Assembly (NCBI GenBank): GCA_030272585.1
Contig: BSYQ01000003.1
Coordinates: forward strand, 5,828,001-5,892,000
Source of the DNA: Bryopsis sp. KO-2023
Lineage: Eukaryota; Chlorophyta; Ulvophyceae; Bryopsidales; Bryopsidaceae
Direction of reading: 5' to 3'
Length of the DNA stretch: 64,000 nucleotides
Shown here piece after piece: positions 37,004 through 46,412 of this stretch. The stretch's first letter is position 1. The number at the start of each line of letters is the position of its first letter. Below the pieces are notes generated by a model. The model was given only the letters and a program-made list of their open reading frames with translations, ran no database searches and was not told the DNA's origin. Position numbers and translations under genes: made by a program.

Positions 37004-37469
37004 CAGAGATAGGACTTGGGCCAAAATTCTGGTCCGGCTACGGTCCGGTCCGGTTACGGTCGAGTTACGGTTCCGTATTACGGCCGTAACTCCGTACCGT
37101 AACCGGAGTAATATGTTGTTTTTACGGTACGGAATAGGTACGGTATAGCTACGGTAGCCCCTAAATCACCGTGAAGTAGTGTGGTTCAGTGCTAAAGCGT
37201 TAGGCTGTAGTCTGTAAGGTCGTGGGTTCGAATCCCCCTGGGTTCCTTTGGGTTCTCGGGACCCTGCGGGGGTTACTATTTACGGTTTACGGTTGGTACG
37301 GTGGTTACGGTCGGTACGGTCCGGTACCGGAGCAGTACGGAGTGGTACGGTGGTCCGGTTCCGAGCACGAAAACCACTCCGGTCCGGACCGTAACTACCG
37401 TAACCGTAAGTGACCGGAGTGGGGTTACGGTACGGTTTACGGTACCGTAACCGGAAAGTCCTATCTCTG
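37004..37469 (+). mobile_element. hAT-type MITE, copy 1
   Basis: 466 bp with 14-bp inverted ends CAGAGATAGGACTT and a perfect 8-bp duplication CCGCCAGG (36996-37003 and 37470-37477), both features of the hAT superfamily. The ends are full of CCGTAAC/GTTACGG motifs, likely transposase subterminal sites. A central tRNA-like segment (37171-37246) contains TGGTTCAGTGCTAA and the B-box match GGTTCGAATCC. It sits between the RT and RNase H parts of the PAT element. Confidence 0.92.
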
Positions 37470-37662
37470 CCGCCAGGTTCTATCTGAGTCACTTATACGC
37501 TCAGATTGGCCAGAAGAAAACCTGGAAATCATGGGTCCCCATATCTGCAGCCGCGAGGAGGGAGTTGAAATGGTGGCGAAACGTTCCCGCGGCCTGGAAT
37601 GGAACTCGGTGGAAACCCGGGAGGGTCCATTGGACGCTGGAAACCGACGCCTCCCTCACCGG

Positions 37663-38127
37663 CAGAGATAGGACTTTACGGTTACGGTCACCGTAACCGG
37701 ACCGTAACCACCGTAACCGGACCGTAACCGGAGTACAATTTTCGTCAGAAAATCGTACTTTTACGGCCGTAACCGTAGCACCGTACCACTCCGTACCGCT
37801 CCGTACCGGACCGTAACGACCGTAACGGCCGTAACAACCGTAAACCGTAGAAAGTGACCCCCGCAGGGTCCCGCGATTCCAAAGGAACCCAGGGGGATTC
37901 GAACCCGCGACCCTACTGACTGCAGCCTAACGCTTTAGCACTGAACCACGCTACTTCACGGTGATTTAGGGCCTACCGTAGTTATACCGTACCTGTTCCG
38001 TACCGTAAAAACAACATATTACTCCGGTTACGGTACGGAGTTACGGCCGTAGTACGGTGACCGTAACCCGACCGTAACCGGACCGGACCGGAGTCGGACC
38101 AAAAATTTGGCCCAAGTCCTATCTCTG
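37663..38127 (-). mobile_element. hAT-type MITE, copy 2
   Basis: 465 bp, opposite orientation to copy 1, same termini, duplication CTCACCGG (37655-37662 and 38128-38135). It is inserted within the RNase H active-site codons (after LETDASLTG). The tRNA-like segment (37960-37881, minus) differs in its middle: a GCTGCAGTC motif in place of GCTGTAGTC. Confidence 0.92.
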
Positions 38128-38849
38128 CTCACCGGCTGGGGGGCCTCATTGTTGAAGGGCTTGGTAGAGACCGACGAGCGGGAGCGACGAGCACAGGGGG
38201 CAGTGTGTCACGGCTTTTTTCAGGCCGAACATCAGCAACATTCGATCAATTGGAAGGAGCTGACGGCAGTATCGCGCGCCTTGGAGCATTGGGAACCCTG
38301 CCTCGGCAAATGTCTGGTATCCGTGGTTACGGACTCCAGGGTAACCTATTGGGCGCTCAAGAAACTACGAGTGTACGAACCAACTCTGGTCCCAGTATAA
38401 CAGCAGATCGTCGAGTTTTTGATGCGGACGGGGGCGCGCATGTGCCCGCGTTGGGTGGCCTCCCAGGACAATTTTCAGGCAGATGCATTGAGCCGCCTCC
38501 AGTCTCATGGCTGAAGACTCAATCCGGCTATTTTTCGTCAGTTGGAGGTTCACTTTGGCCCGGTTCGGATAGACCGGCTCGCCACGCTCAGAGACCGGCA
38601 AGTGGAGGAATACAATTCACGAACTTGGGAACGCGAGAGCTCAGGCATAGATGCTCTCTCCCAGAGGGATTGGGACAGAGGCGTTTCATTCGTTCACCCA
38701 CCCTGGGGCTTGTTGGAGAAAACTATCGACTTCCTCAGCAACCTGCCGCGAGTTCGTGCCCTGTTGGTACTGCCGTGGTGGCCAGGAGCAGTGTGGTGTC
38801 GCCAAGTGATGAGCTTAGCCCAAGGAGGGATTTGGCTCCCGGACCAAGC

Positions 38850-40088
38850 AGGGACATTCTTACCTCATCCGGGGACGTGCAACCAGACCCCGTACCCCCC
38901 TTGGCGTTCGGTGGTGTGGATTATCAACAAACCGAAGAAGGTTTGGTTCTGGAAGGACAAGGTAATTCCCTTCGTCAAATTGTCCTCGCAGTGTTAGACG
39001 AGGAGTTTGGACAACAACAGTATGATTGGGAGCGTTTGCTAGAAGTGGATATACAATGGCCGTCTGAGATTGTGGCTTTACGGCTTCATGTGGTGCCCGA
39101 TTTGATTCGCAAGGTTATCGCATCGAATGCGCCGTCTGGACGGGACACTATTTTTGCAAAGTTTAGAAAATTTTGGCATTTTATGCAGTCTACCAAAGAG
39201 AAACCCCCGTTTCCTGTATTAACCCCGGAGATTTATGAGTACTTGACTTTTTTGAAAGAGGAAGGGAGGGTGAGTCCTGGGTCCGCGAGACAGTATCTGA
39301 CGGCGATCCAATCCATGCATTCGTGGACTATGCTGGGGACCTTGAAGCTTTCGGACGAGGTTACCAAAAGGTTTATCGCGGGATGGGGCAAGGATTTGGC
39401 GGAACGTTCACCGGAGAAGATCCCAGTGCAGCATTCGCCAGTGCCTTCCAAGGCGGTTCATTTTTGGTTATCTCTGGTGCGAGAGCAGGACTTGACCCTT
39501 CCCCAAGTCAGAGATCTTTTATTGATGGTATTCGATTTCCTTTTCTTTGCTCGGGCGGATACGGCGTTCGCGGTTCGCCTGCAGGATCTGGAACTGGATG
39601 CGGGTGAGTGCACGATACATTTTATTGAGCGGCGCTACAAATCGCATAATGCTTTTGAGTTGCGACGGTCGAGGCTTTTTCCTTGTTCGGGGTGCCCAGA
39701 GGTTTTCGGGGCGTTTGAAAAGTTTTTGAAAGCGCGGAAAGAAAACTGGGGACAGGATCAAGAAATGGCGACGTCTCCTCTCGCTTCATTATGGCGGTTG
39801 CCTGGAGATCCAGTTACATTGGATGCGAAATTTGTGGCGAAGTGCTTCTCCAGAGTCATTTTGAGTTTCGGAGAAGCAAGTGGATTGCCTAAAGGGTGTG
39901 TGTATGGCCATCACTCTCTTCGTCGGGGCGGCGCATCCGCAATGTATGCGATAGGGATTAGTGAAGGGGACATTAAATTCTGGGGGGGGTGGTCTGCATC
40001 GTCGACGGCCGTTTGGTCGTATATCGACAAAGCGCAGGTCGCGACGGAGTCCGACTTGTTATTTTTTGCATGGAAAAAGCGGAGCTGA
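38850..40088 (+). CDS. PAT element tyrosine recombinase
   Basis: The integrase of the element. It joins circular cDNA to the genome with a catalytic Tyr. Motifs: a SAM-like core-binding part (FRKFWHFMQSTKEKPPFPVL, GSARQYLTAIQSMHSW), then LLMVFDFLFFARADTAFAVR with the first catalytic Arg, GHHSLRRGGASAMYA (His-x-x-Arg motif), GGWSASSTAVWSYIDKA with the terminal Trp/Tyr region, ending FFAWKKRS. The frame is open without a stop from 38205 and overlaps the RT frame, but no ATG occurs before the core; the start given is therefore arbitrary. Expression by ribosomal frameshifting from pol, or by splicing, is likely. No lesion is visible. Confidence 0.85.
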   Translation, partial: RDILTSSGDVQPDPVPPLAFGGVDYQQTEEGLVLEGQGNSLRQIVLAVLDEEFGQQQYDWERLLEVDIQWPSEIVALRLHVVPDLIRKVIASNAPSGRDTIFAKFRKFWHFMQSTKEKPPFPVLTPEIYEYLTFLKEEGRVSPGSARQYLTAIQSMHSWTMLGTLKLSDEVTKRFIAGWGKDLAERSPEKIPVQHSPVPSKAVHFWLSLVREQDLTLPQVRDLLLMVFDFLFFARADTAFAVRLQDLELDAGECTIHFIERRYKSHNAFELRRSRLFPCSGCPEVFGAFEKFLKARKENWGQDQEMATSPLASLWRLPGDPVTLDAKFVAKCFSRVILSFGEASGLPKGCVYGHHSLRRGGASAMYAIGISEGDIKFWGGWSASSTAVWSYIDKAQVATESDLLFFAWKKRS

Positions 40089-40176
40089 ATTCTTTTTATT
40101 AAGTAGTTATTAGGGACAGCTGGGGACCGTTTTTTTCATGGTATTTGATTCCTTACTGCTTACTTGTGAGTTAAGG

Positions 40177-40260
40177 GGCATTTAGTATTAATATGTTTAG
40201 CCTTTTGTGAAGAGAACTCCTCCAGCTTTTCTGGGTGGGATCCTCATGCAGTGGGTTAAT
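40177..40260 (+). repeat. PAT element split repeat B1
   Basis: 84 bp from GGCATTTAGTATTAATATG to ATGCAGTGGGTTAAT, abutting A2 directly. It is identical to B2 as far as I can see. Confidence 0.95.
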
Positions 40261-40439
40261 GGCTAGTACGGTTAGTACGATAGGTTAAAGAACGCAATGA
40301 CTCAGGGTGGGACGAAAAGCTATCCCTGGAAGGGACAGGTGACGCCAGTTGGGGATCCAATGGGACTGGATCTTAGAATGATTGAGGGAGTAGTTCGCTT
40401 AAAAGAGGGCGGTTTTCATATTACAATCGAGGTTTTTCT
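40261..40439 (+). repeat. PAT element split repeat A2
   Basis: 179-bp copy of A1, beginning directly after B1. The B1/A2 joint reproduces the junction expected in the circular intermediate. Confidence 0.95.
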
Positions 40440-40691
40440 CCCGCCCATATATATTTTTCCTTTTTCGCGGGACTCAGTGGAAAATTTTTTTCCCCCCCTT
40501 TTTTGTTCGGTTTATATTGGGTAGTCAGCCTGGTGGGCTTTCTCCCCTGAAAGTTTGTGTTTTTTGTTTTTTCCAGTTCAATTTTATTGGTGGAAAATGA
40601 GACTGTCAAAATTAATGCTTGTTAATGAGGGTTTGGAATGGTTAGGTTTTGGGGACAAAACAAACAAACAGTTCGAAGTGTAAACCAATAT

Positions 40692-40775
40692 GGCATTTAG
40701 TATTAATATGTTTAGCCTTTTGTGAAGAGAACTCCTCCAGCTTTTCTGGGTGGGATCCTCATGCAGTGGGTTAAT
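40692..40775 (+). repeat. PAT element split repeat B2
   Basis: 84-bp copy of B1 that marks the right end of the element. 252 bp of T-rich sequence lie between A2 and B2. Confidence 0.95.
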
Positions 40776-40908
40776 CCTTTAACATATTCAGCGACGAGCA
40801 AGCCGAAGCGAGGAAAACCAACAGTGGCGAAACTGCTGTCTGTGGGAATGCTGACAAAATATTTGATTTGAAATGTGAAAGAAAGCGATGATGGGGGACT
40901 ATGTACTG

Positions 40909-41084
40909 TGTTGCGACGGATCAGGGGGATGAAGGGAAATGTGGGGACAGGTTGTATGTCGGACCGGGGGAGATATAAAAAGGAATGCGGAAAAGGGATT
41001 GGAGGTTCGGGTTTTGGACGATTGTAATCGATTTGTACAGGCGTAAACTACTGTGACCCCGTAATCCAGCAGGTTCCCTCTCTT
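40909..41084 (+). repeat. Ty3-1 5' LTR
   Basis: 176 bp. A TATA-like GATATAAAAAGG is at about 40971. It lacks the last 10 bases (GGTTGCAACA) present in the 3' LTR, so the PBS follows CTCTCTT directly. Confidence 0.9.
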
Positions 41085-41100
41085 TGGTTTCGGAGCCAGG
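41085..41100 (+). other. Ty3-1 primer-binding site
   Basis: TGGTTTCGGAGCCAGG starts directly after the LTR. Its complement ends in CCA and resembles the 3' end of initiator tRNA-Met (usual plant PBS TGGTATCAGAGC), with a few differences. Confidence 0.75.
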
Positions 41101-41110
41101 TTCGACGGGG

Positions 41111-43171
41111 ATGGCCGGGGAGAACGAGCGGAGAAACCCGGTGCGTCGAAGCAGGAGTCTGACGCATATGGAGGCGTTCCCTGTCCCACGATTGTATGAG
41201 GGGGAGGAAAGGACGTTGACAGGGGAACCGTTGGGTGCGTTGAGGTTTGGGGAGGGGGTATTTAGTCCTGCGCACGTCCCCGAGTTTCGTGGGGTGGTAA
41301 AAAGTGAAGGGGAACCGACGCCGCCAGGCCTGTCGGCGATGGGCAGTGCTGCGGCGTCGCCGAAGCACGATGGAAGCCGAGGTGGGGTGGGAGAGCCGTC
41401 ATGTCCGGCGACAGTCGCAGGCAAGGCGGAGCGGAGGATGGCGGCGGGAACGCCGCAGATTGAGTCGCCGAAGCCGCGGTCATGGGTGGAATCACCCGCT
41501 CCAAGGCTCGGGACTGAGGGGCAGGGAGACCGTCACCCGGGGCCTCTACTTCATACTGACACGGGGCAGTGGCGACGGACACAAGGGTTGCCGGAAATGG
41601 CGGGCGGTATCCCGCAGGCAGCCGAGGGGACTCTTGGGGCCGTGATGGCAAGGTTGGCGCAAGTGGAGGAGGGGATGGGCGGTGTGGCTGAGTTACGGGG
41701 AATGATGGCGGCGGTACTGCAACGCTTGCCGTCACAACCGCCAGGAGGCGAGACAAGTCGAACGCCGGCTGAACGCCGAAGGGTGGCCGGCGACATTCCG
41801 GGATTCAAACCGAAGTGGCCGGTGTATGGGGGGGAGGCGGCGGAGGATGTTGCGGCGTTCTTGAGTCAGTTCGACACCATGGCGGATCAGTGGGGACATT
41901 CTATGGAGCAACGTTCTGTGGTGTTCCTGCAACTCTTGAAAGGAACTGCGGCGGGGTGGGCATCAGGACTGCCGAGGGGTAGTCGGTGGGAGCATATTCG
42001 CGAGCGTTTTGAGGAGCATTTCCTTCCTTCCAAGGAACTTGTCCTGGTGGAGTTGGAGAATTGTACGCAGGGGATGGAGCGGGTGACAACATACAGCCAG
42101 AAGTTCACGCGGATCCTGCAAAGGGTGCCGGAACTGGACCTAGGCCACATCGGTACTACGTTATTTGTGCGAGGGTTACGGCCGGCGTTGCGGCGGGCGG
42201 TGATGACTCGGCGACCGGCGGCGCTACGTCAAGCTATTGAGGAGGCGCGTTATTTTGAAGGCATGGAAACTGTCCTTGGGGGGGGACATGAGCCACCGGC
42301 GCCGGTGGCTGTGATGGCGGGGGGGGGTGCACACGCGGCAGAGCCGCGACAGTATCCCAATATCCAATGCTGGGCGTGTCAAGAGTATGGCCACTACATA
42401 GGGGAGTGTCCGCAGTTCCGGAATCGGGGTCGGCAACGATGGGCGACAGCGGCAAACGCGGTGCCTGTGGGGAATCGACAGCCGAGCGCCGTGCACTTGT
42501 TGGATGAAGAGGTGAAGCGAGCGTTGACACCTGTGCCTGAATACCCCGCTCTCATGCTGGAATCCCTGGTGGTAGAAGGTTCGGGGGAAGCCGCGGCTGC
42601 GCCACCTACTGCTTCGGTTGCCGGGAACGCGAAGGTGAAAGTGGGGATCGCCGCTGGAACGGTCACCGCGATCGCCGATACTGGCGCGGGGAGGTCCTAT
42701 TTGTCTTTAGATGAGGTGCGTCGGTTGGGACTGGTTGATGCGGTGACGGCAGGGGCAGTTACGTTCAAGACAGCGGATGGTACGGTGGGCCAGGCGGTGG
42801 GCAGGATTCCTCGGCTACGAACCTGTATCGCCGGATTACAGGTGGAGCTTGATGTGGATGTGGTTGAGCAATTGGCGGTACCGCTGATTGTGGGGTGGCA
42901 AGATATGCGGCGTTGGGGGATGCAGGTGGAGACCGATCAGGGCCCGGGGAGACTTGTGTTGCGGGATCGACAGGGGCATAAGCATTCCACGAAGTTCGTA
43001 ATACCGGTCCGGGATCGACCAATGGCGGCCACAGTGGCGGAGTTGCACGCGTTGGGCAAACGAACCGGAGAGGGGGCGGCGCAACCGCAACCGCAACCGC
43101 AACCGCAACCACATCCGCATCCGCAACCGCAACCGCAACCGCATTTGTCGGGAAACGAACACCGCGCATGA
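41111..43171 (+). CDS. Ty3-1 Gag-protease
   Basis: 686 residues, starting at the first ATG after the PBS (MAGENERRNPVRRSRS). A disordered basic N-terminus is followed by a capsid-like helical part (FLSQFDTMADQWGHSMEQRS, then WEHIRERFEEHFLPSKE). A zinc knuckle CWACQEYGHYIGEC (CX2CX4HX4C, about residue 420) and an aspartic protease with ADTGAGRSYLSLDE (about residue 523) come next. The C-terminal end has a (Gln-Pro)n run coded by CAACCG repeats. The TGA overlaps the next ATG as ATGA (43168-43171), so RT may be made by stop-start reinitiation or a frameshift. No lesions. Confidence 0.92.
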   Translation: MAGENERRNPVRRSRSLTHMEAFPVPRLYEGEERTLTGEPLGALRFGEGVFSPAHVPEFRGVVKSEGEPTPPGLSAMGSAAASPKHDGSRGGVGEPSCPATVAGKAERRMAAGTPQIESPKPRSWVESPAPRLGTEGQGDRHPGPLLHTDTGQWRRTQGLPEMAGGIPQAAEGTLGAVMARLAQVEEGMGGVAELRGMMAAVLQRLPSQPPGGETSRTPAERRRVAGDIPGFKPKWPVYGGEAAEDVAAFLSQFDTMADQWGHSMEQRSVVFLQLLKGTAAGWASGLPRGSRWEHIRERFEEHFLPSKELVLVELENCTQGMERVTTYSQKFTRILQRVPELDLGHIGTTLFVRGLRPALRRAVMTRRPAALRQAIEEARYFEGMETVLGGGHEPPAPVAVMAGGGAHAAEPRQYPNIQCWACQEYGHYIGECPQFRNRGRQRWATAANAVPVGNRQPSAVHLLDEEVKRALTPVPEYPALMLESLVVEGSGEAAAAPPTASVAGNAKVKVGIAAGTVTAIADTGAGRSYLSLDEVRRLGLVDAVTAGAVTFKTADGTVGQAVGRIPRLRTCIAGLQVELDVDVVEQLAVPLIVGWQDMRRWGMQVETDQGPGRLVLRDRQGHKHSTKFVIPVRDRPMAATVAELHALGKRTGEGAAQPQPQPQPQPHPHPQPQPQPHLSGNEHRA
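43083..43145 (+). repeat. CAACCG hexanucleotide repeat
   Basis: About ten CAACCG/CATCCG units encoding Gln/His-Pro dipeptides at the end of Gag-protease. Change in unit number keeps the frame. Confidence 0.9.
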
Positions 43172-44099
43172 GGGCTCGGTCGCCTCGTGTGCGGGTACAA
43201 TTGACCGTGGAAGGGGAGCAGTCAGGGGATGTGGACGCAAATCGCATGGCGCCAGATGGGAACTCAGCGGCGCGACCGATGGGGGGGGAAGACAGGACGG
43301 CCGAAGTGCGGTCGCCACAGACGCACGCATGCGCTCCAGGCAAGCCGCGCACTCGAGTGGTGGAGGAGGAGACACCGGTAATGCTGATGGCGCCGGGATT
43401 AACTGAGCGAGGCAAAGCGCGGGTACAGGGACTGGGGTTTCGCCGAAAGTACGGAAAAATTGTTGAGGGGGAACAGGCAGTGTTGGGGGTTGAGGGGGTG
43501 GCAGATACTCTTGATGTAAGAGAGGGTCTTTATTGTTGGTTGAAGGGGTGTACTCGGGAGGGGTGGGCTCAGTCCAGTGTTCCTCATTCGGAAGTCTATA
43601 CCCACACTGATTCTGTCCCATTGACGTCCACTGCTACAATCACGGAACCGATGTACGGCTCTCAACTGACGCCGGCCCAGAAAGCCGAAATGGCTGCGGT
43701 CGTTGATCGATGGAAGCACCAAATCTTTGCTACGGACCTCAAGTCGGCTGTCGCCGCCGCTGACCAACATTGCCATCGCATCGACACTGGTAACGTTGCG
43801 CCGGTGGTACAGCGATCGCGGAGGTTCTCGGCAACGGAGCATCAAACTATTGGGGAGGAGGTAGACAAGCTCTTGGAGGCGGGGGCGGTTCGGCAGTCCG
43901 ACAGTGCGTGGTCCAGCCCAGTGGTGTTGGTACCGAAGAAGGACGGCACTTGGCGCTTTTGCGTTGATTATCGCAAATTGAATGCGATCACTCGGCGCGA
44001 CCAATTCCCACTACCCCGCATCGATGAGTGTTTGGATGCACTTGGAGGCGCTGGCTACTTCACGACTTTGGATCTCAAGGCTGGATACTGGCAGGCATA

Positions 44100-44560
44100 C
44101 TATGGACGTGATCGGAAATGATCGGCCGTCCATTTTCGATGTCAGGACAGGTCGTTTCATTGATCTGACCTGACACGATCTCGTTCCACATGATTCTGAA
44201 AATGATCGGTCTTTTTTTTTTTTTTTTTTACCGATCATGATCGATGATCGTGATCGTGATCGGCCGATTAAAACCTGATCGATGATCGTGGTCGGCCGAT
44301 TAAAGCTTGATCGTAATCGGGATCGGGCTTCCGATCATCGATCTAATCGGTTGCTCCGATCACGATCCCGATCACGATCAAGCGTCGCGACATGCAAACG
44401 CCTGATCGGCCGATCAAGATCGGTGAAACGCCGATTAATCGGCCGTTGATCCGATCAGCTCCGATCATGGTCGGTTGATCGGGATTTGGTTTCAAGTTCC
44501 GATTATGATCGGTCCAAGAAATCAAAAACCGACTTTTGCACCGATCATCACTTCCGATCA
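44100..44560. repeat. hAT left subterminal GATCGG repeats
   Basis: More than twenty GATCGG, CCGATC or CGATCA motifs in both orientations, many joined as palindromes such as GATCGGCCGATC. They probably serve as transposase binding sites. Confidence 0.8.
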
Positions 44561-44693
44561 AATCCAAAGTTAGTCAGTTCTGCCGTACTGTCCCGAATAT
44601 ATCGACTTCGCTCCCTGTTCGACTTCACCGCACCGTGCGCCTTTGTATCGTGGTATCTTGTTGTTGTCTCGCCTGCAGTGCTGATCGGTTGCG

Positions 44694-46410
44694 ATGTACG
44701 TGGAACTCAAAGCACGGCAGTATGTCGTGAGGCTCCGGAACAGGCTCCAAAACCGAACAGACCTGTTCCAGCCCGGGACGGTGGTAGATCGGGATGCCGC
44801 CGAGGTGGTGTTCCGGCATTTGACGTCGCTTAACACGTATTTTGGTCTGGAAAATGTAAGTGTATGCTGCCTGCTATCTGCTGCACTGTTTCTATTTCGA
44901 ATGTTTTGACTTAGGGTCAATGTTACTTGTCTTCCTAGGCTCTGTTTTGACTTAGGGTTAATGATACTTGTCTTCCTAGGCTCTGTTCTGGAAAGCTGCA
45001 TCCGCCCTGGACAGCGCTGCGGGAAGCGAAGACGAACTCTTCTTGCGAGCGTACCGAGCGGGCAACCCCCCTGAAAGGCGCATCGACCCCATACTCGATT
45101 CCATTCAGGTGACACCTCCAGGACTGACCAGGAAGGGGAGCACCAACCTGGGGGACATGGAATACCCCTACATGGTGCCTACAGGTGAGCAGTCCAGCAT
45201 CAGGTTCAAAGTAGGTTGTTTTTCTCTCTGCCCTCACATTCACATTCTGTCTTTTGCAGAACTCCTTCGTGATCGCCAGCTATTGCCTCATCTGGACCAG
45301 CTCAGAGAGGAGGTTGCAACCATGCACGAGGTTGATCTAGATCTGAGCAGAACGTTCGACTGGAGCATCGAAGCTGCAAGTCTTCCAGCACCTGATCCTG
45401 CACAAGAGATTTTGCCTGAAGCTACACTTCCAACCGCAGATGAACCTGAACCTGAACCTGAATCTGAACCTGAACCTGAGGGACCCTCTGAGCAGCTGCC
45501 GGAAAACCCGTGGAGTATGACGGACGAGGAGTCTGTTTATGAACCTGAACCTGTGCTTCACCCTGGTGGAAGAGGGCCACCCCCCAATCTGTTCAGAGCT
45601 GCTGAAGGTGGTGGAAGAGGGCCACCCCCAAACATGTTCAGACCTGCTGGAGCTGGTGGAAGAGGGCCACCCCCCAATCTGTTCAGAGCCGCTGAAGGTG
45701 GTGGAAGAGGGCCACCCCCCAACGTGTTCAGAGCTGCTGAAGGTGGTGGAAGAGGGCCACCCCCAAACATGTTCAGAGCTGCTGGAGCTGGTGGAAGGGG
45801 GAATGTTGGTGGATGGGAATTCGGGGGAGGCGGCAGGAACAGGAACCGAGCAGGTCAGGGTGGCCAGGGTGGCCAGGGTGGTCAGGGTGGCCAGGGTGGC
45901 CAGGGTGGTCATGGTGGCCAGGGTGGTTATGGTGGTCAGAGGCAGGCAAACCCCAGACCCCCATTGATGGACAGGTGGCCAATGGACTTTGATGGACAAC
46001 CCTGCATCGAAGACACTGAGGGGTACCCTCTGCGCAGGCAAGCCCCCTTGCGAAGGATCATGTCTGAACGGACCAGGGAACAGCGCAGAACTGCCCAGCG
46101 AGAGAGAGCCAACATGCAGACGGAGTATGCCTTCTTCCCCGACTTCACCATCCAATTCCCGGTAACCTTCGCCTCCATGCCCCATCTGAATCAGTTCGTG
46201 CAAAACGTATACCTGCAGAACTGTTACGCTCTCCACAGAGTCCGTGAAGGCCTCTTCCACCATCAGACCCGTTTGGAGGACCGAAATGTGATGAGGGACC
46301 TGGATATTGGCTCGGTCGACTTTGCACCTATCCCTGAAGACCGCACACGTGTGTATCGGGTCAGGGTTGGACCGGATGGGAGGTTGGTGGAGGAGGAGGA
46401 GCCAAATTAA
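44694..46410 (+). CDS. hAT second gene, 505-residue protein of unknown function
   Basis: Exons 44694-44855, 44980-45184 and 45260-46410, GT-AG with matching phases (0, 1), ending TAA. I do not recognise the N-terminal part (MYVELKARQYVVRLRNRLQN, FRHLTSLNTYFGLEN, ALFWKAASALDSAAG). Then come a (Pro-Glu)n acidic stretch, five copies of a 15-16-residue unit with GRGPPPN (about residues 224-303), and a GGQ collagen-like run (about 318-350). The C-terminal domain is ordinary (QTEYAFFPDFTIQFPVTFAS, YLQNCYALHRVREGLF). RG/GGQ low-complexity segments suggest RNA binding or phase separation; that is inference. The intron-exon structure is intact, so this is not a random frame. Most hAT elements carry only a transposase. 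Confidence 0.8.
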
Positions 46411-46412
46411 AG

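Larger units (their letters stand above)
35978..38997 (+). pseudogene. PAT element reverse transcriptase-RNase H, disrupted
   Basis: RT core: IMDLRPINQWIRV, the template-grip region WDLKHAYFHVPIHP, and the catalytic YLDD in LVYLDDFLALY (about 36668). RNase H: LETDASLTG at the MITE 2 junction, then VVTDSRVTYWAL, and NFQADALSRLQ (about 38460-38500). A conserved C-terminal DIRS/Ngaro module follows (HFGPVRIDRLA, then NSRTWERESSGIDALSQRDW, then SFVHPPWGLL). Subtracting each MITE with one copy of its 8-bp duplication restores a single frame. Two stop codons then remain: TAA at 38398-38400 and TGA at 38512-38514, both explicable by single transitions. The frame ends at 38997, so the copy is dead. 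Confidence 0.88.
34477..40775 (+). mobile_element. PAT/Ngaro-type tyrosine-recombinase retrotransposon
   Basis: The element has split direct repeats in the order A1 (34477-34655), coding region, B1 (40177-40260), A2 (40261-40439), B2 (40692-40775). A1 and A2 are 179 bp with one difference; B1 and B2 are 84 bp and appear identical. This A1-ORF-B1-A2-B2 order is the hallmark of PAT and Ngaro elements, which integrate through a circular intermediate with a tyrosine recombinase and leave no target duplication. It encodes a Gag-like protein, RT-RNase H and a tyrosine recombinase. It has been disrupted by MITEs at 37004 and 37663, by another insertion at about 34945, and by two nonsense codons. Confidence 0.92.

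Noticed and set aside
36001-37089. 362-codon frame overlapping the PAT RT
   Set aside because: It is in another frame of the RT gene; the neighbouring frame holds the RT motifs and YLDD.
37171-37246. Possible functional tRNA gene
   Set aside because: The segment has a good B box but the T stem and acceptor stem do not pair properly, and it recurs inside every copy of a mobile element. It is recorded as tRNA-like only.
42836-43621. Long minus-strand frames over Ty3-1 gag-pro and pol
   Set aside because: They are GC-rich antisense frames opposite recognised protease and RT sequence.
45337-46263. 308-codon minus-strand frame
   Set aside because: It is antisense to the third exon of the hAT second gene, whose splice phases and composition support the plus strand.
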